Assembly (NCBI RefSeq): GCF_004682045.1
Contig: NZ_QUZT01000012.1
Span: 1-64,000 of the forward strand
Source of the DNA: Pseudomonas nabeulensis
GTDB lineage: Bacteria; Pseudomonadota; Gammaproteobacteria; Pseudomonadales; Pseudomonadaceae
Reading direction: 5' to 3'
Length of the DNA stretch: 64,000 bases
Shown: positions 26,842 to 36,798 of the stretch, piece after piece
Position numbering within the stretch: position 1 is the stretch's first letter
Layout of the letters: each line of letters starts with the position of its first letter
Made by a program: the position numbers and the translations under genes
Notes under the pieces: model-generated
Database searches by the model: none
The model's input: the letters and a program-made list of their open reading frames with translations, nothing else
Told to the model about the DNA's origin: nothing

Positions 26842-28686
26842 TCAGGCAATCTCGCACTGACCGTTCTTGCAGCGCTCACACTCTTCGCAAAACGGTGCGC
26901 TGCGTTTGAAGGTGGCTATCTGCACCGCGCTCAATGGCGCAGGCATCACCGCCAGCACCTTCTCAGCCAATCCGGTCACCAAAGGCACGGGGGCGCCGCC
27001 GAGCCCAATTGGCACACTGCTGAAAATTCCGGCTGCAGACAGCGAAATCGAGTGCCCGCCGGCCTGAATCGTCACGCTGGCACCTGCATCGATCACCACG
27101 CTTTGCCCTGCGCCGATTTGAATGGCCCGCCCCACTTTGAGCCGCTGGTCATGCAACACATCCTGGACCCAGTCACGCTCGGCACGCAGGTAGATTTCCT
27201 CGGCTCCCTTGCGGTCCTCGATGCGCAGCTCGTTGTAGCCACCCCCACCGGGGCTACTCTGGCTGCGGAAGATACTGCGCGTCTTGTCTGCCGGCAGGTC
27301 GAGGGGAACAGGCGTTGCGGCATTGGGCAAGCAACCCACCACCACGGGCATGTCCATATCGCCATTGACGAACCCCACCAGCACCTCCATGCCAACACGC
27401 GGGATCAGCACCGTACCGTAGCGATCATGGGCCCAACCGCTGGCCACCCGCAGCCAACAGCTGGAATGGTCGTTATGCTCACCCTTGCGGTCCCAGGCCA
27501 GTTGCACCTTGACCCGGCCATACTCGTCGCAATGGATTTCATTGTCGGCCGGGCCGGTGACTACGGCGTTTTGATAACCCGCCATACTCGGGCGCGGAGG
27601 CTCCGGCATTGGCGGACGGAAAATCACCTCCCACGGCGTGGCAGTGAATGTATTGCGGTAACCCTGACGAAAATCCCCGTCGGCCACATCGGTCACGGCC
27701 TCTTCCAGTACCTGGGGTTGTTTACCTTCGTGGCAGACATGGGTCACCAGCCACAGGTCGTTCAAGTCTTCCCGCGGATGCCCCGCCAGCTTGAAAAAGT
27801 GCCCGCTGAGCAACGCCGACTCATCACCGCTGCCACGGGCGACCCGATAGTCGCTGCGATGACGCTCCAAGCCACGCTGCGCGAGGTATTTGCCATGGGC
27901 CCGGTCACTGAAACGGCCGGGATAAGCCTGTTCTTCAAGCCGAGGCAACTGCTCGCCGGAGGCCGTACTTTCCAGTACCAGGCGCGGCTTGCCCAAATCG
28001 TAATCCCGCAGGCTTACCGCTGTGGCGCGGGTTTCCAGCTGCACTGCAAAGCGCTTGATCGCCGGAGTATCCGCGACCATCCCGGAGCCGGGGGTGTAAG
28101 GCGTGGGCTGCTCAGCGTTGAGGAACACGGTCTGATCATCGCCAAACACCAGCAAATGCCGCTCGGCCGAATGCTGGAAGTGATAGTGAATACCCAGTTC
28201 GGCGCACAGCCGCTGAATGAACGCCAGGTCGGTCTCGCCAAACTGCACGCAGTACTCACGCTCGGGGTAAGCGCCACTGAGCCGGAACTCAAAACAATCA
28301 CTCGGGATGCCCTGCCCCACCAGCACCTGCGCAATGATCTGCGGCACCGCCTGGTGTTGGAAAATGCGTTGATGCGTGCTGTGTTTCAGATAAGCCAGCT
28401 GCGGCACCAGACTGACCTGATAACGCGTCAACCGCCGCCCGGAATCGCCTTGCGCCACTCGGTAGACCAGGCCGTGCACACCATGGTCCTGGTCGTCGAA
28501 ACCGAGATACGCCGGATGATGCAGCAGGCCTTCCAGATCCAGGTCGGGCTGCTCGCTGACCAGTTCAAGGTCAAAACGATAGGGCTGGCTGAGCGCTTCG
28601 TTACCTTTGAAGCTGTAGACCTTGAGGTCACTGACAACCCCATCCAGGGTCAGGTTGAAGGCACTTTGATTGGCAGGAGCGAACAT
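26842..28686 (-). CDS. vgrG: Type VI secretion system tip protein VgrG
   Basis: VgrG trimers form the spike of the type VI secretion needle. The 614-residue protein has the gp27-like base (residues 1 to about 370, starting FNLTLDGVVSDLKV), the gp5 OB-fold region (GRVKVQLAWDRKGEHNDHSSCWLRVA) split here into its two halves GRVKVQLAWDRKG and SSCWLRVA, and a beta-helical needle (VVIDAGASVTIQAGG). After the needle comes a tail of about 60 residues ending in a Cys-rich patch CEECERCKNGQC, which could bind a metal or dock the partner. No other type VI genes are in the window, so this is an orphan vgrG island between rlmJ and putP. Confidence 0.9.
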   Translation of the reverse strand: MFAPANQSAFNLTLDGVVSDLKVYSFKGNEALSQPYRFDLELVSEQPDLDLEGLLHHPAYLGFDDQDHGVHGLVYRVAQGDSGRRLTRYQVSLVPQLAYLKHSTHQRIFQHQAVPQIIAQVLVGQGIPSDCFEFRLSGAYPEREYCVQFGETDLAFIQRLCAELGIHYHFQHSAERHLLVFGDDQTVFLNAEQPTPYTPGSGMVADTPAIKRFAVQLETRATAVSLRDYDLGKPRLVLESTASGEQLPRLEEQAYPGRFSDRAHGKYLAQRGLERHRSDYRVARGSGDESALLSGHFFKLAGHPREDLNDLWLVTHVCHEGKQPQVLEEAVTDVADGDFRQGYRNTFTATPWEVIFRPPMPEPPRPSMAGYQNAVVTGPADNEIHCDEYGRVKVQLAWDRKGEHNDHSSCWLRVASGWAHDRYGTVLIPRVGMEVLVGFVNGDMDMPVVVGCLPNAATPVPLDLPADKTRSIFRSQSSPGGGGYNELRIEDRKGAEEIYLRAERDWVQDVLHDQRLKVGRAIQIGAGQSVVIDAGASVTIQAGGHSISLSAAGIFSSVPIGLGGAPVPLVTGLAEKVLAVMPAPLSAVQIATFKRSAPFCEECERCKNGQCEIA

Positions 28687-28821
28687 CCGGTGTTTCTCTG
28701 CGAGGGGGTGGGCAACGGATTCTGCACCACCGCCCTACCCTGCTGAGCATCCCCGGAAGAAATCAGTAAAGCCCTACACGGCCACGTCAGAATCGTCTTC
28801 GAACCGTCTCAAATCCAACGC

Positions 28822-28857
28822 AAAAAAAGACCCGCCATCCGTAGGACGCGGGTCTTT
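28822..28857 (-). terminator. Rho-independent terminator of putP
   Basis: On the minus strand AAAGACCCGC and GCGGGTCTTT form a 10-bp stem with a 12-base loop and run into seven U residues. It lies 35 bp after the putP stop. The remaining 135 bp towards vgrG must contain the vgrG promoter. Confidence 0.85.
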
Positions 28858-28891
28858 CTTGCAATTCATGGAGCGCCAGGCGCTCGACGAA

Positions 28892-30376
28892 TCACTTATT
28901 GAGGTTGTAATCCTTCTCCGCCGCATCAAAACGCTCGACCATACCTGCCGTCGGTGCGCCCAGCTTGCTCACGAAGTAGATCGCCAGGCTGGCGAAGATG
29001 AAGCCTGGGATGATTTCGTACAGGCCCAGCAGTTCGAAGTGTTTCCACACGATCACAGTGACTGCACCCACCAGAATGCCGGCCAGTGCGCCGTTGCGGG
29101 TCATGCCTTTCCAGATCACCGAGATCAGCACCACAGGACCGAATGCGGCGCCGAAGCCAGCCCAGGCGTAGCTCACCAGGCCCAACACACGGTTTTCCGG
29201 GTTGGCGGCCATGGCGATGGCGATCAGGGCGACGACCAGTACCATCAGGCGGCCGACCCACACCAGCTCAAGCTGGGAGGCGTTTTTGCGCAGGAAGGTC
29301 TTGTAGAAGTCTTCGGTCAGGGCGCTGGAGCACACCAGCAACTGGCAGCTCAGGGTGCTCATCACCGCCGCCAGAATGGCGGACAGCAGCACGCCGGCAA
29401 TCCATGGGTTGAACAGCAGCTTGGCCAGTTCGATGAACACACGCTCGTGGTTCTCGTTGACCGGGCCCGCGACTTCCGGGTGCGCCGAGAAGTAGGCGAT
29501 ACCGAAGAAGCCCACCGCCACGGTGCCGGCCAGGCACAGGATCATCCAGGTCATGGAGATGCGACGGGCGCTGGCAATCGACTTCACCGAATCCGCCGCC
29601 ATGAAGCGCGCCAGGATGTGCGGCTGGCCGAAGTAACCCAGGCCCCAGCCCATCAGCGAGATGATGCCGATGAAGGTGGTGTTTTTCAGCATGTTGAAGT
29701 TGTCGGGGTTCTTGGCTTCGATGGCCAGGAAGGTGGTGTCAACGCCACCGGTGGCCAGCAGCACGATGATCGGCGTCAGGATCAGCGCGAAGATCATCAA
29801 GGTGGCTTGTACGGTATCGGTCCAGCTCACGGCCAGGAAACCACCAACGAAGGTGTAGGCAATCGTCGCCGCCGCGCCGGCCCACAGCGCAGTCTCGTAG
29901 GACATGCCGAAAGTGCTTTCGAACAGGCGGGCACCGGCCACGATGCCGGAAGCGCAGTAAATGGTGAAGAACACCAGGATCACGACCGCAGAGATGATCC
30001 GCAGCAGGCCGCTTTTATCTTCGAAACGGCTGGAGAAGTAGTCCGGCAGGGTCAGGGCATCACCGTTGTGTTCGGTCTGGACCCGCAGGCGACCGGCCAC
30101 GAACAGCCAGTTGAGGTAGGCACCGACGATCAGGCCGATGGCGATCCAGCTTTCCGACAGGCCGGACATGTAGATCGCGCCCGGCAAGCCCATCAACAAC
30201 CAGCCGCTCATATCGGAAGCACCGGCCGACAAGGCCGTGACCACGCTACCGAGGCTGCGACCGCCCAGGATGTAATCGGAGAGGTTATTGGTGGAGCGAT
30301 AGGCCATGAAGCCGATCAGCACCATTGCTGCGATGTAGATCACAAACGTGATCAGGGTTGGATTACTAACGCTCAT
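28892..30376 (-). CDS. putP: Sodium/proline symporter PutP
   Basis: PutP takes up proline with sodium across the inner membrane. The 494-residue protein is of the SSS family with about 13 membrane helices. It has the family segments SAGASDMSGWLLMGLPGA and GWGLGYFGQPHILARFMA (residues about 60 and 235). It is divergent from putA, and the shared 461-bp region contains PutA operator sites, so both should be induced by proline. The C-terminal part is complete and followed by a good terminator. Confidence 0.96.
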   Translation of the reverse strand: MSVSNPTLITFVIYIAAMVLIGFMAYRSTNNLSDYILGGRSLGSVVTALSAGASDMSGWLLMGLPGAIYMSGLSESWIAIGLIVGAYLNWLFVAGRLRVQTEHNGDALTLPDYFSSRFEDKSGLLRIISAVVILVFFTIYCASGIVAGARLFESTFGMSYETALWAGAAATIAYTFVGGFLAVSWTDTVQATLMIFALILTPIIVLLATGGVDTTFLAIEAKNPDNFNMLKNTTFIGIISLMGWGLGYFGQPHILARFMAADSVKSIASARRISMTWMILCLAGTVAVGFFGIAYFSAHPEVAGPVNENHERVFIELAKLLFNPWIAGVLLSAILAAVMSTLSCQLLVCSSALTEDFYKTFLRKNASQLELVWVGRLMVLVVALIAIAMAANPENRVLGLVSYAWAGFGAAFGPVVLISVIWKGMTRNGALAGILVGAVTVIVWKHFELLGLYEIIPGFIFASLAIYFVSKLGAPTAGMVERFDAAEKDYNLNK

Positions 30377-30527
30377 AAGAGTGATGCCCTGGCTTTGTTT
30401 TTATGTAGCGGCGGTCTGTCAGACGGCCACCCATCTGTTCAGAGGGGTAGACGAAACTGCCTGCCGCGCATTTATGACCGACGTTTCCCCAGGAAAGCCG
30501 TCAGCCGATGAACCGAACCTTGAGGTG

Positions 30528-30765
30528 GTTGCACCTAGGGCGCGAATCCTATTCAACAATGCAAATAGGGTGCAACCAGTTTCTTGGGAATTAGTTGCAC
30601 CTACGGCGAAAATCGAGAAAACCTGCTGTTTATGCTCCCTTTTGGAGCAAGCACAGCCGATTCCGCAATAAAGCGCACCAACACAAAGCAGATTCGGTCG
30701 TGTGGAAATTCATTCAGATGAGAGGTCGAAAAATTCATCAACAAAATGGGTTGCACCCGGTTGCA
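30528..30765. promoter_or_regulatory. Array of five PutA operator sites in the putP-putA intergenic region
   Basis: The hexamer GTTGCA, known as the core operator of the PutA ribbon-helix-helix domain, occurs at 30528-30533, 30571-30576 (reverse), 30594-30599, 30750-30755 and 30760-30765. All five extend to GTTGCACC. The last two are direct repeats exactly 10 bp (one helical turn) apart and lie 73-88 bp before the putA start. The array spans 240 bp of the 461-bp gap between the divergent genes and fits PutA repression of both in the absence of proline. Confidence 0.75.
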
Positions 30766-30837
30766 CCTCTCCAAGCGCACAGCTAATCTTGCCGCCAGCT
30801 GATGCCACTCGGTAGTGGCACCCATGAGGATAAGAAA

Positions 30838-33800
30838 ATGGCTACGACCACCCTTGGGGTCAAACTCGACGACCCGACCCGCGAACGCCTGAAGGCTGCC
30901 GCGACCTCCATTGATCGCACGCCGCACTGGCTGATCAAGCAGGCGATTTTCAATTACCTGGAGAAACTGGAGGGGGGTGCAACCCTGACCGAACTCAATG
31001 GTTTGACCACCAAGGACGCCGATGACGCTGGCGAGGTCCAGACCGACCACGCCCATCAGTGCTTCCTGGAATTCGCCGAGAGCATCCTGCCGCAATCCGT
31101 ATTGCGCGCCTCGATCACCGCCGCTTACCGTCGCCCCGAGCCGGAAGTCGTGCCAATGCTGATCGAACAGGCCCGCCTGCCAGCACCGATGGCCGAGGCC
31201 ACCAACAAGCTGGCCGCCACCATTGCCGAAAAACTGCGCAACCAGAAAAGTGCCGGCGGCCGTGCCGGTATTGTTCAGGGCCTGCTGCAAGAATTTTCCC
31301 TGTCGTCCCAGGAAGGCGTGGCACTGATGTGCCTGGCCGAAGCGCTGCTGCGCATCCCGGACAAGGGCACCCGTGACGCACTGATCCGCGACAAAATCAG
31401 CACCGGCAACTGGCAGCCGCACTTGGGCAACAGCCCGTCGCTGTTCGTCAACGCTGCCACCTGGGGCCTGCTGCTGACCGGCAAACTGGTGTCCACCCAC
31501 AACGAAGCAGGCCTGACGTCGTCCCTCAGCCGCATCATCGGCAAGAGCGGCGAGCCGATGATCCGCAAGGGCGTCGACATGGCCATGCGCCTGATGGGCG
31601 AGCAGTTTGTCACCGGCGAAACCATCGCCGAAGCCCTGGCCAACGCGAGCAAGTTCGAAGCCAAGGGCTTCCGCTATTCCTACGACATGCTCGGTGAAGC
31701 CGCACTCACCGAACACGATGCCCAGAAGTACCTGGCCTCGTACGAACAAGCCATTCATTCCATCGGCAAGGCGTCCCACGGCCGTGGGATTTATGAAGGC
31801 CCGGGCATCTCCATCAAGCTCTCGGCGCTGCACCCGCGTTACAGCCGTGCGCAGTACGAGCGCGTGATGGACGAGCTGTACCCGCGCCTGCTGTCCCTGA
31901 CCCTGCTGGCCAAGCAATACGACATCGGTTTGAACATCGACGCCGAAGAAGCCGACCGCCTGGAGCTATCCCTGGATCTGCTGGAGCGCCTGTGCTTCGA
32001 GCCGCAACTGACCGGCTGGAACGGCATCGGTTTCGTGATCCAGGCCTACCAGAAGCGCTGCCCGTATGTGATCGACTACGTCATCGACCTGGCACGCCGC
32101 AGCCGCCATCGCCTGATGATCCGCCTGGTAAAAGGCGCGTACTGGGACAGCGAAATCAAGCGCGCCCAGGTCGAAGGCCTGGAAGGCTACCCGGTGTACA
32201 CCCGCAAGGTGTACACCGACGTTTCCTACATCGCCTGTGCACGTAAACTGCTGTCGGTGCCGGAAGTCATCTACCCGCAATTCGCTACGCACAACGCCCA
32301 CACCCTGTCGGCCATTTACCATATCGCCGGTCAGAACTATTACCCCGGCCAGTACGAGTTCCAATGCCTGCACGGCATGGGTGAACCGCTGTACGAGCAA
32401 GTTGTAGGCAAGGTCTCCGATGGCAAGCTGAACCGTCCGTGCCGCGTGTACGCACCGGTTGGCACCCACGAAACGCTGCTGGCTTATCTGGTACGTCGCC
32501 TGTTGGAAAACGGCGCCAACACCTCGTTCGTCAACCGTATTGCCGACCAGTCCATCTCGATTCAGGAACTGGTCGCCGATCCAGTTGCCAGCATCGAGCA
32601 AATGGCGACGCTGGAAGGTGGCTTCGGCCTGCCGCACCCGCGCATCCCATTGCCGCGTGACCTGTATGGCAGCGAGCGCGCCAACTCGGCGGGTATCGAC
32701 CTGGCCAACGAACACCGTCTGGCGTCGTTGTCCTGCGCCCTGCTGGCAACGGCCCACAACAACTGGAAAGCCGCGCCGATGCTCGGCTGTGCAGCCAGCA
32801 ATCAACCCGCCGCACCGGTGCTGAACCCGTCCGACCTGCGTGATGTGGTCGGCCATGTGCAAGAAGCCACCGTCGAAGACGTGGATAACGCGATCCAATG
32901 CGCCATCAACGCCGGCCCGATCTGGCAGGCCACCCCGCCCGCCGAACGTGCCGCGATCCTGGAACGCGCCGCCGACCTAATGGAAAGCGAGATCCAGCCA
33001 CTGATGGGCCTGCTGGCCCGTGAAGCCGGCAAGACCTTCGCCAACGCCATCGCCGAAGTGCGCGAAGCCGTGGATTTCCTGCGCTACTACGCGGTGCAGG
33101 CACGCAACGATTTCACCAACGACGCCCACCGCCCACTGGGCCCGGTGGTGTGCATCAGCCCGTGGAACTTCCCGCTGGCGATTTTCAGCGGCCAGGTCGC
33201 AGCGGCATTGGCCGCCGGCAACCCGGTACTGGCCAAGCCTGCCGAGCAGACCCCGCTGGTCGCCGCACAAGCCGTGCGCATCCTGCTGGAAGCTGGCATC
33301 CCCGAAGGCGTGCTGCAATTGCTGCCGGGCCAGGGCGAAACCGTCGGTGCCCGCCTGGTGGGTGATGATCGCGTCAAAGGCGTGATGTTCACCGGTTCCA
33401 CCGAAGTTGCACGCCTGCTGCAACGCAACATCGCCGGGCGCCTGGATGCCCAGGGCCGGCCGATTCCGCTGATCGCCGAAACCGGCGGCCAGAACGCGAT
33501 GATCGTCGATTCTTCGGCACTGACCGAGCAAGTGGTGATCGATGTGGTGTCCTCGGCCTTCGACAGTGCCGGCCAACGTTGCTCGGCCCTGCGCGTGCTG
33601 TGCTTGCAGGAAGATTCGGCAGACCGCGTGATCGAAATGCTCAAGGGCGCCATGGCGGAATGCCGCCTGGGCAACCCGGAGCGCCTGTCGGTAGACATCG
33701 GTCCGGTGATCGACGCCGAAGCCAAGGCCGGTATCGAGAAGCACATCCAGGCCATGCGCGACAAAGGTCGCAATGTGTACCAGGTGGCGATTGCCGACGG

Positions 33801-34791
33801 CGAGGAGATCAAGCGCGGCACCTTCGTGATGCCGACCCTGATCGAACTGGAAAGCTTCGACGAGCTGCAACGGGAAATCTTCGGCCCGGTGCTGCACGTG
33901 GTGCGCTACAAGCGCAAAGAGATCGACCAGTTGATCGGGCAGATCAACGCATCGGGCTACGGTCTGACCCTGGGCGTGCACACCCGTATCGACGAGACCA
34001 TCGCCAAGGTGATCGACAACGTCAATGCCGGTAACGTCTACGTGAACCGCAACATTGTTGGCGCTGTAGTGGGTGTGCAACCGTTCGGCGGCGAAGGCCT
34101 GTCGGGCACTGGCCCGAAAGCCGGTGGCCCGCTGTACCTGTATCGTTTGTTGTCGACACGTCCTACGGATGCCATTGAGCAATCCTTCGTACGTGGCGAC
34201 GCATTGGCCGCACCGGATGTGCGCCTGCGGGATGCCATGAGCCAACCGCTGACAGCCCTGAAAGCCTGGGCCGACAGCAATCAGTTCAGCGACCTGAGTG
34301 CCCTGTGCAGCCAGTTCGCCGCGCAATCGCAAAGCGGTATCACCCGCCAACTGGCCGGCCCGACCGGCGAGCGCAACAGCTACGCCATCCTGCCCCGCGA
34401 GCACGTGCTGTGCCTGGCGGAAGTGGAAGGCGACCTGCTGACTCAATTGGCGGCGGTGCTGGCAGTCGGTGGTTCGGCGGTATGGCCGGAAACCGAGCTG
34501 ACCAAGACCTTGTTCCCACGCCTGCCGAAAGAGATTCAGGCGAAGATCAAGCGTGTGGCTGACTGGACCAAGGACGAAGTAGTGTTCGATGCGGTTCTGC
34601 ATCACGGCGATTCCGACCAACTGCGTGCGGTGTGCCAGCAAGTGGCCCAGCGCGGTGGTGCGATTGTTGGGGTGCAGGGTTTGTCGCAAGGTGAAACGGC
34701 GATTGCGCTGGAGCGTCTGGTGATTGAACGGGCGTTGAGCGTTAACACCGCAGCGGCGGGTGGTAACGCGAGCCTGATGACCATCGGCTAA
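30838..34791 (+). CDS. putA: Bifunctional proline dehydrogenase/P5C dehydrogenase and repressor PutA
   Basis: PutA oxidises proline to glutamate at the membrane and represses the put genes when proline is absent. The 1317-residue trifunctional form is complete. Residues 1-45 are a ribbon-helix-helix DNA-binding domain (TTLGVKLDDPTRERLKAA), about 250-570 the FAD proline dehydrogenase barrel, and about 640-1130 the NAD-dependent aldehyde dehydrogenase with catalytic Cys in SAGQRCSALRV. A C-terminal domain follows. ATG 30838 has GAGGA seven bases upstream; a start 12 codons earlier has no such site and would precede the known N-terminus. Confidence 0.96.
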   Translation: MATTTLGVKLDDPTRERLKAAATSIDRTPHWLIKQAIFNYLEKLEGGATLTELNGLTTKDADDAGEVQTDHAHQCFLEFAESILPQSVLRASITAAYRRPEPEVVPMLIEQARLPAPMAEATNKLAATIAEKLRNQKSAGGRAGIVQGLLQEFSLSSQEGVALMCLAEALLRIPDKGTRDALIRDKISTGNWQPHLGNSPSLFVNAATWGLLLTGKLVSTHNEAGLTSSLSRIIGKSGEPMIRKGVDMAMRLMGEQFVTGETIAEALANASKFEAKGFRYSYDMLGEAALTEHDAQKYLASYEQAIHSIGKASHGRGIYEGPGISIKLSALHPRYSRAQYERVMDELYPRLLSLTLLAKQYDIGLNIDAEEADRLELSLDLLERLCFEPQLTGWNGIGFVIQAYQKRCPYVIDYVIDLARRSRHRLMIRLVKGAYWDSEIKRAQVEGLEGYPVYTRKVYTDVSYIACARKLLSVPEVIYPQFATHNAHTLSAIYHIAGQNYYPGQYEFQCLHGMGEPLYEQVVGKVSDGKLNRPCRVYAPVGTHETLLAYLVRRLLENGANTSFVNRIADQSISIQELVADPVASIEQMATLEGGFGLPHPRIPLPRDLYGSERANSAGIDLANEHRLASLSCALLATAHNNWKAAPMLGCAASNQPAAPVLNPSDLRDVVGHVQEATVEDVDNAIQCAINAGPIWQATPPAERAAILERAADLMESEIQPLMGLLAREAGKTFANAIAEVREAVDFLRYYAVQARNDFTNDAHRPLGPVVCISPWNFPLAIFSGQVAAALAAGNPVLAKPAEQTPLVAAQAVRILLEAGIPEGVLQLLPGQGETVGARLVGDDRVKGVMFTGSTEVARLLQRNIAGRLDAQGRPIPLIAETGGQNAMIVDSSALTEQVVIDVVSSAFDSAGQRCSALRVLCLQEDSADRVIEMLKGAMAECRLGNPERLSVDIGPVIDAEAKAGIEKHIQAMRDKGRNVYQVAIADGEEIKRGTFVMPTLIELESFDELQREIFGPVLHVVRYKRKEIDQLIGQINASGYGLTLGVHTRIDETIAKVIDNVNAGNVYVNRNIVGAVVGVQPFGGEGLSGTGPKAGGPLYLYRLLSTRPTDAIEQSFVRGDALAAPDVRLRDAMSQPLTALKAWADSNQFSDLSALCSQFAAQSQSGITRQLAGPTGERNSYAILPREHVLCLAEVEGDLLTQLAAVLAVGGSAVWPETELTKTLFPRLPKEIQAKIKRVADWTKDEVVFDAVLHHGDSDQLRAVCQQVAQRGGAIVGVQGLSQGETAIALERLVIERALSVNTAAAGGNASLMTIG

Positions 34792-34817
34792 CTGACTGAA
34801 AGAATGCAGTAACAAAT

Positions 34818-34904
34818 GTGGGAGGGGGCTTGCCCCCGATGGCAGGGTGTCAAACACAGATAAGTTGACTGACACACCGCAATCGGGGGCAAGCCCCCTC
34901 CCAC
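34818..34904. repeat. REP doublet (REPIN)
   Basis: Complete 87-bp doublet 26 bp after the putA stop codon, with the common arm sequence. It is the only hairpin-forming element between putA and the acyl-CoA dehydrogenase gene. Confidence 0.9.
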
Positions 34905-34995
34905 ATTTTGCCACTCCATCACCCAGATCAATCTTGCTATCCACCCTCCATTCGCACACTTAGACTCAGGCCAATTCCTCCAAAGGTAAGCCGCC

Positions 34996-36798
34996 ATGTC
35001 CGAGACGCTGCTCAGTTCCCGCAATCTGGCTTTCGAGCTGTACGAAGTCCTCGATGCCGAGGGCTTGACCCAGCGAGAGCGGTTTGCCGAGCACAATCGG
35101 GAAACCTTCGATGCCGCCATCAGCACGGCGCGCACCATCGCAGAAAAATACTTCGCCCCCCACAACCGCAAGAACGACGAAAACGAACCGCGCTACGAAG
35201 ACGGCAAGGCCATCCTGATTCCGGAAGTGAAACCGGCCGTGGATGCTTTCCTCGAAGCCGGCTTCCTCAACGCTGCGCGCAGTTTTGAAGCTGGCGGTAT
35301 GCAACTGCCTACGCTTCTGTCCCAGGCGTGCTTTGCGCATTTCCAATCCGCCAACGCCGCGTCGACCTCCTACCCGTTCCTGACCATGGGCGCCGCCAAC
35401 CTGATCGAGAGCTTCGGCACTGAGGAGCAGAAACAACGCTTTCTGCAACCGATGATCGATGGCCGTTTCTTCGGCACCATGGCCCTGACCGAGCCTCATG
35501 CTGGCTCGTCGCTGTCGGATATTCGTACACGCGCAGAACCCGCGGCTGACGGCACCTATCGACTCAAGGGCAACAAGATTTTTATCTCCGGCGGCGACCA
35601 CCCGTTGTCGGAAAACATCGTGCACATGGTGCTGGCCAAGCTGCCGGACGCGCCCGCTGGGGTGAAGGGCATTTCGCTATTTATCGTGCCCAAGTTCCTG
35701 GTGAACGACGATGGCAGCCTGGGCGAGCGCAATGATGTGCTGCTGGCCGGGCTGTTCCATAAGATGGGTTGGCGCGGCACCACCTCCACCGCGCTCAACT
35801 TCGGCGATAACGGCAACTGCGTCGGCTATCTGGTGGGCAAGCCGCATCAGGGCCTGAGCTGCATGTTCCAGATGATGAACGAGGCACGCATTGGCGTGGG
35901 CATGGGCGCGGTGATGTTGGGCTACGCCGGTTATCTCTATTCCCTGGAATACGCTCGCGAGCGCCCCCAAGGCCGTCTGCCCGATAGCAAAGATCCCACA
36001 ACGGCACCGGTCTCGATCATTCAGCACGCCGACATAAAACGCATGCTGCTCACGCAAAAAGCCTACGTCGAAGGCGCCTTCGACCTGGGCCTGTACGCCG
36101 CGCGCCTGTTCGATGACACCACGACGCTGGAAACCGAGACCGAGCGTAAACAGGCCCACGAACTGCTGGACCTGCTAACCCCCATCGTCAAATCCTGGCC
36201 CTCGGAGTTCTGCCTCAAGGCCAACGAACTGGCGATCCAGATCCTCGGCGGCCACGGCTATACCCGCGAGTACCCGGTGGAACAGTACTACCGTGACAAC
36301 CGCCTGAATCCGATCCATGAAGGCACCCATGGCATCCAGTCCCTGGATTTGCTCGGACGCAAATTGGCACAGAACGGCGGCGCTGGCTTGAAACAGTTAA
36401 TTCGGTTGATCGCCGAGACCGGTGCACGCGCGCAGGAATACCCAACACTCACAGCGCTACGTGAACCGCTGGAGCAACTGGTGAACCGCTTGCAAAGCGT
36501 CACCCTTGGCCTGCTGACGGATCTCGCCCAGGGTAAGGTCAACAGCAGCCTGGCGAACTCGGCGCTGTACTTGAAGGTATTCGGGCATACGGTGATCGGC
36601 TGGCGCTGGCTGGAACAAGCGGTTCGCGCCGAAGAAGGGCTGGCCAAGGGCAGTGCGGCCGATGCTGCCTTCTATAAAGGCAAGCTCCAGGCCGCCCGCT
36701 ACTTCCTGACGTGGGAAATACCGGGCTGCCATCATGAACTGGCAATTCTGGAGGCACGCGATGATACGTGCCTGGGGATGCAGGATGAGTGGTTCTAA
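34996..36798 (+). CDS. Acyl-CoA dehydrogenase family protein
   Basis: This 600-residue flavoprotein belongs to the long (about 600 aa) acyl-CoA dehydrogenases, with an extra C-terminal domain. It has the FAD/substrate motif MALTEPHAGSSLSDI near residue 156, the ILGGHGYTREYPVEQYYRD segment around residue 415 and the catalytic base Glu in NPIHEGTHGIQ. It would oxidise an acyl-CoA at the alpha-beta position and pass electrons to ETF. Position and length correspond to P. aeruginosa PA5020. An AAGGTAAG site lies before the ATG. The gene ends tail-to-tail with the ZapA-like gene, sharing four bases. Confidence 0.92.
   Translation: MSETLLSSRNLAFELYEVLDAEGLTQRERFAEHNRETFDAAISTARTIAEKYFAPHNRKNDENEPRYEDGKAILIPEVKPAVDAFLEAGFLNAARSFEAGGMQLPTLLSQACFAHFQSANAASTSYPFLTMGAANLIESFGTEEQKQRFLQPMIDGRFFGTMALTEPHAGSSLSDIRTRAEPAADGTYRLKGNKIFISGGDHPLSENIVHMVLAKLPDAPAGVKGISLFIVPKFLVNDDGSLGERNDVLLAGLFHKMGWRGTTSTALNFGDNGNCVGYLVGKPHQGLSCMFQMMNEARIGVGMGAVMLGYAGYLYSLEYARERPQGRLPDSKDPTTAPVSIIQHADIKRMLLTQKAYVEGAFDLGLYAARLFDDTTTLETETERKQAHELLDLLTPIVKSWPSEFCLKANELAIQILGGHGYTREYPVEQYYRDNRLNPIHEGTHGIQSLDLLGRKLAQNGGAGLKQLIRLIAETGARAQEYPTLTALREPLEQLVNRLQSVTLGLLTDLAQGKVNSSLANSALYLKVFGHTVIGWRWLEQAVRAEEGLAKGSAADAAFYKGKLQAARYFLTWEIPGCHHELAILEARDDTCLGMQDEWF

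Noticed and set aside
28747..28821. Possible small gene between vgrG and putP
   Set aside because: No reading frame with a start and ribosome binding site; the stretch must contain the vgrG promoter.
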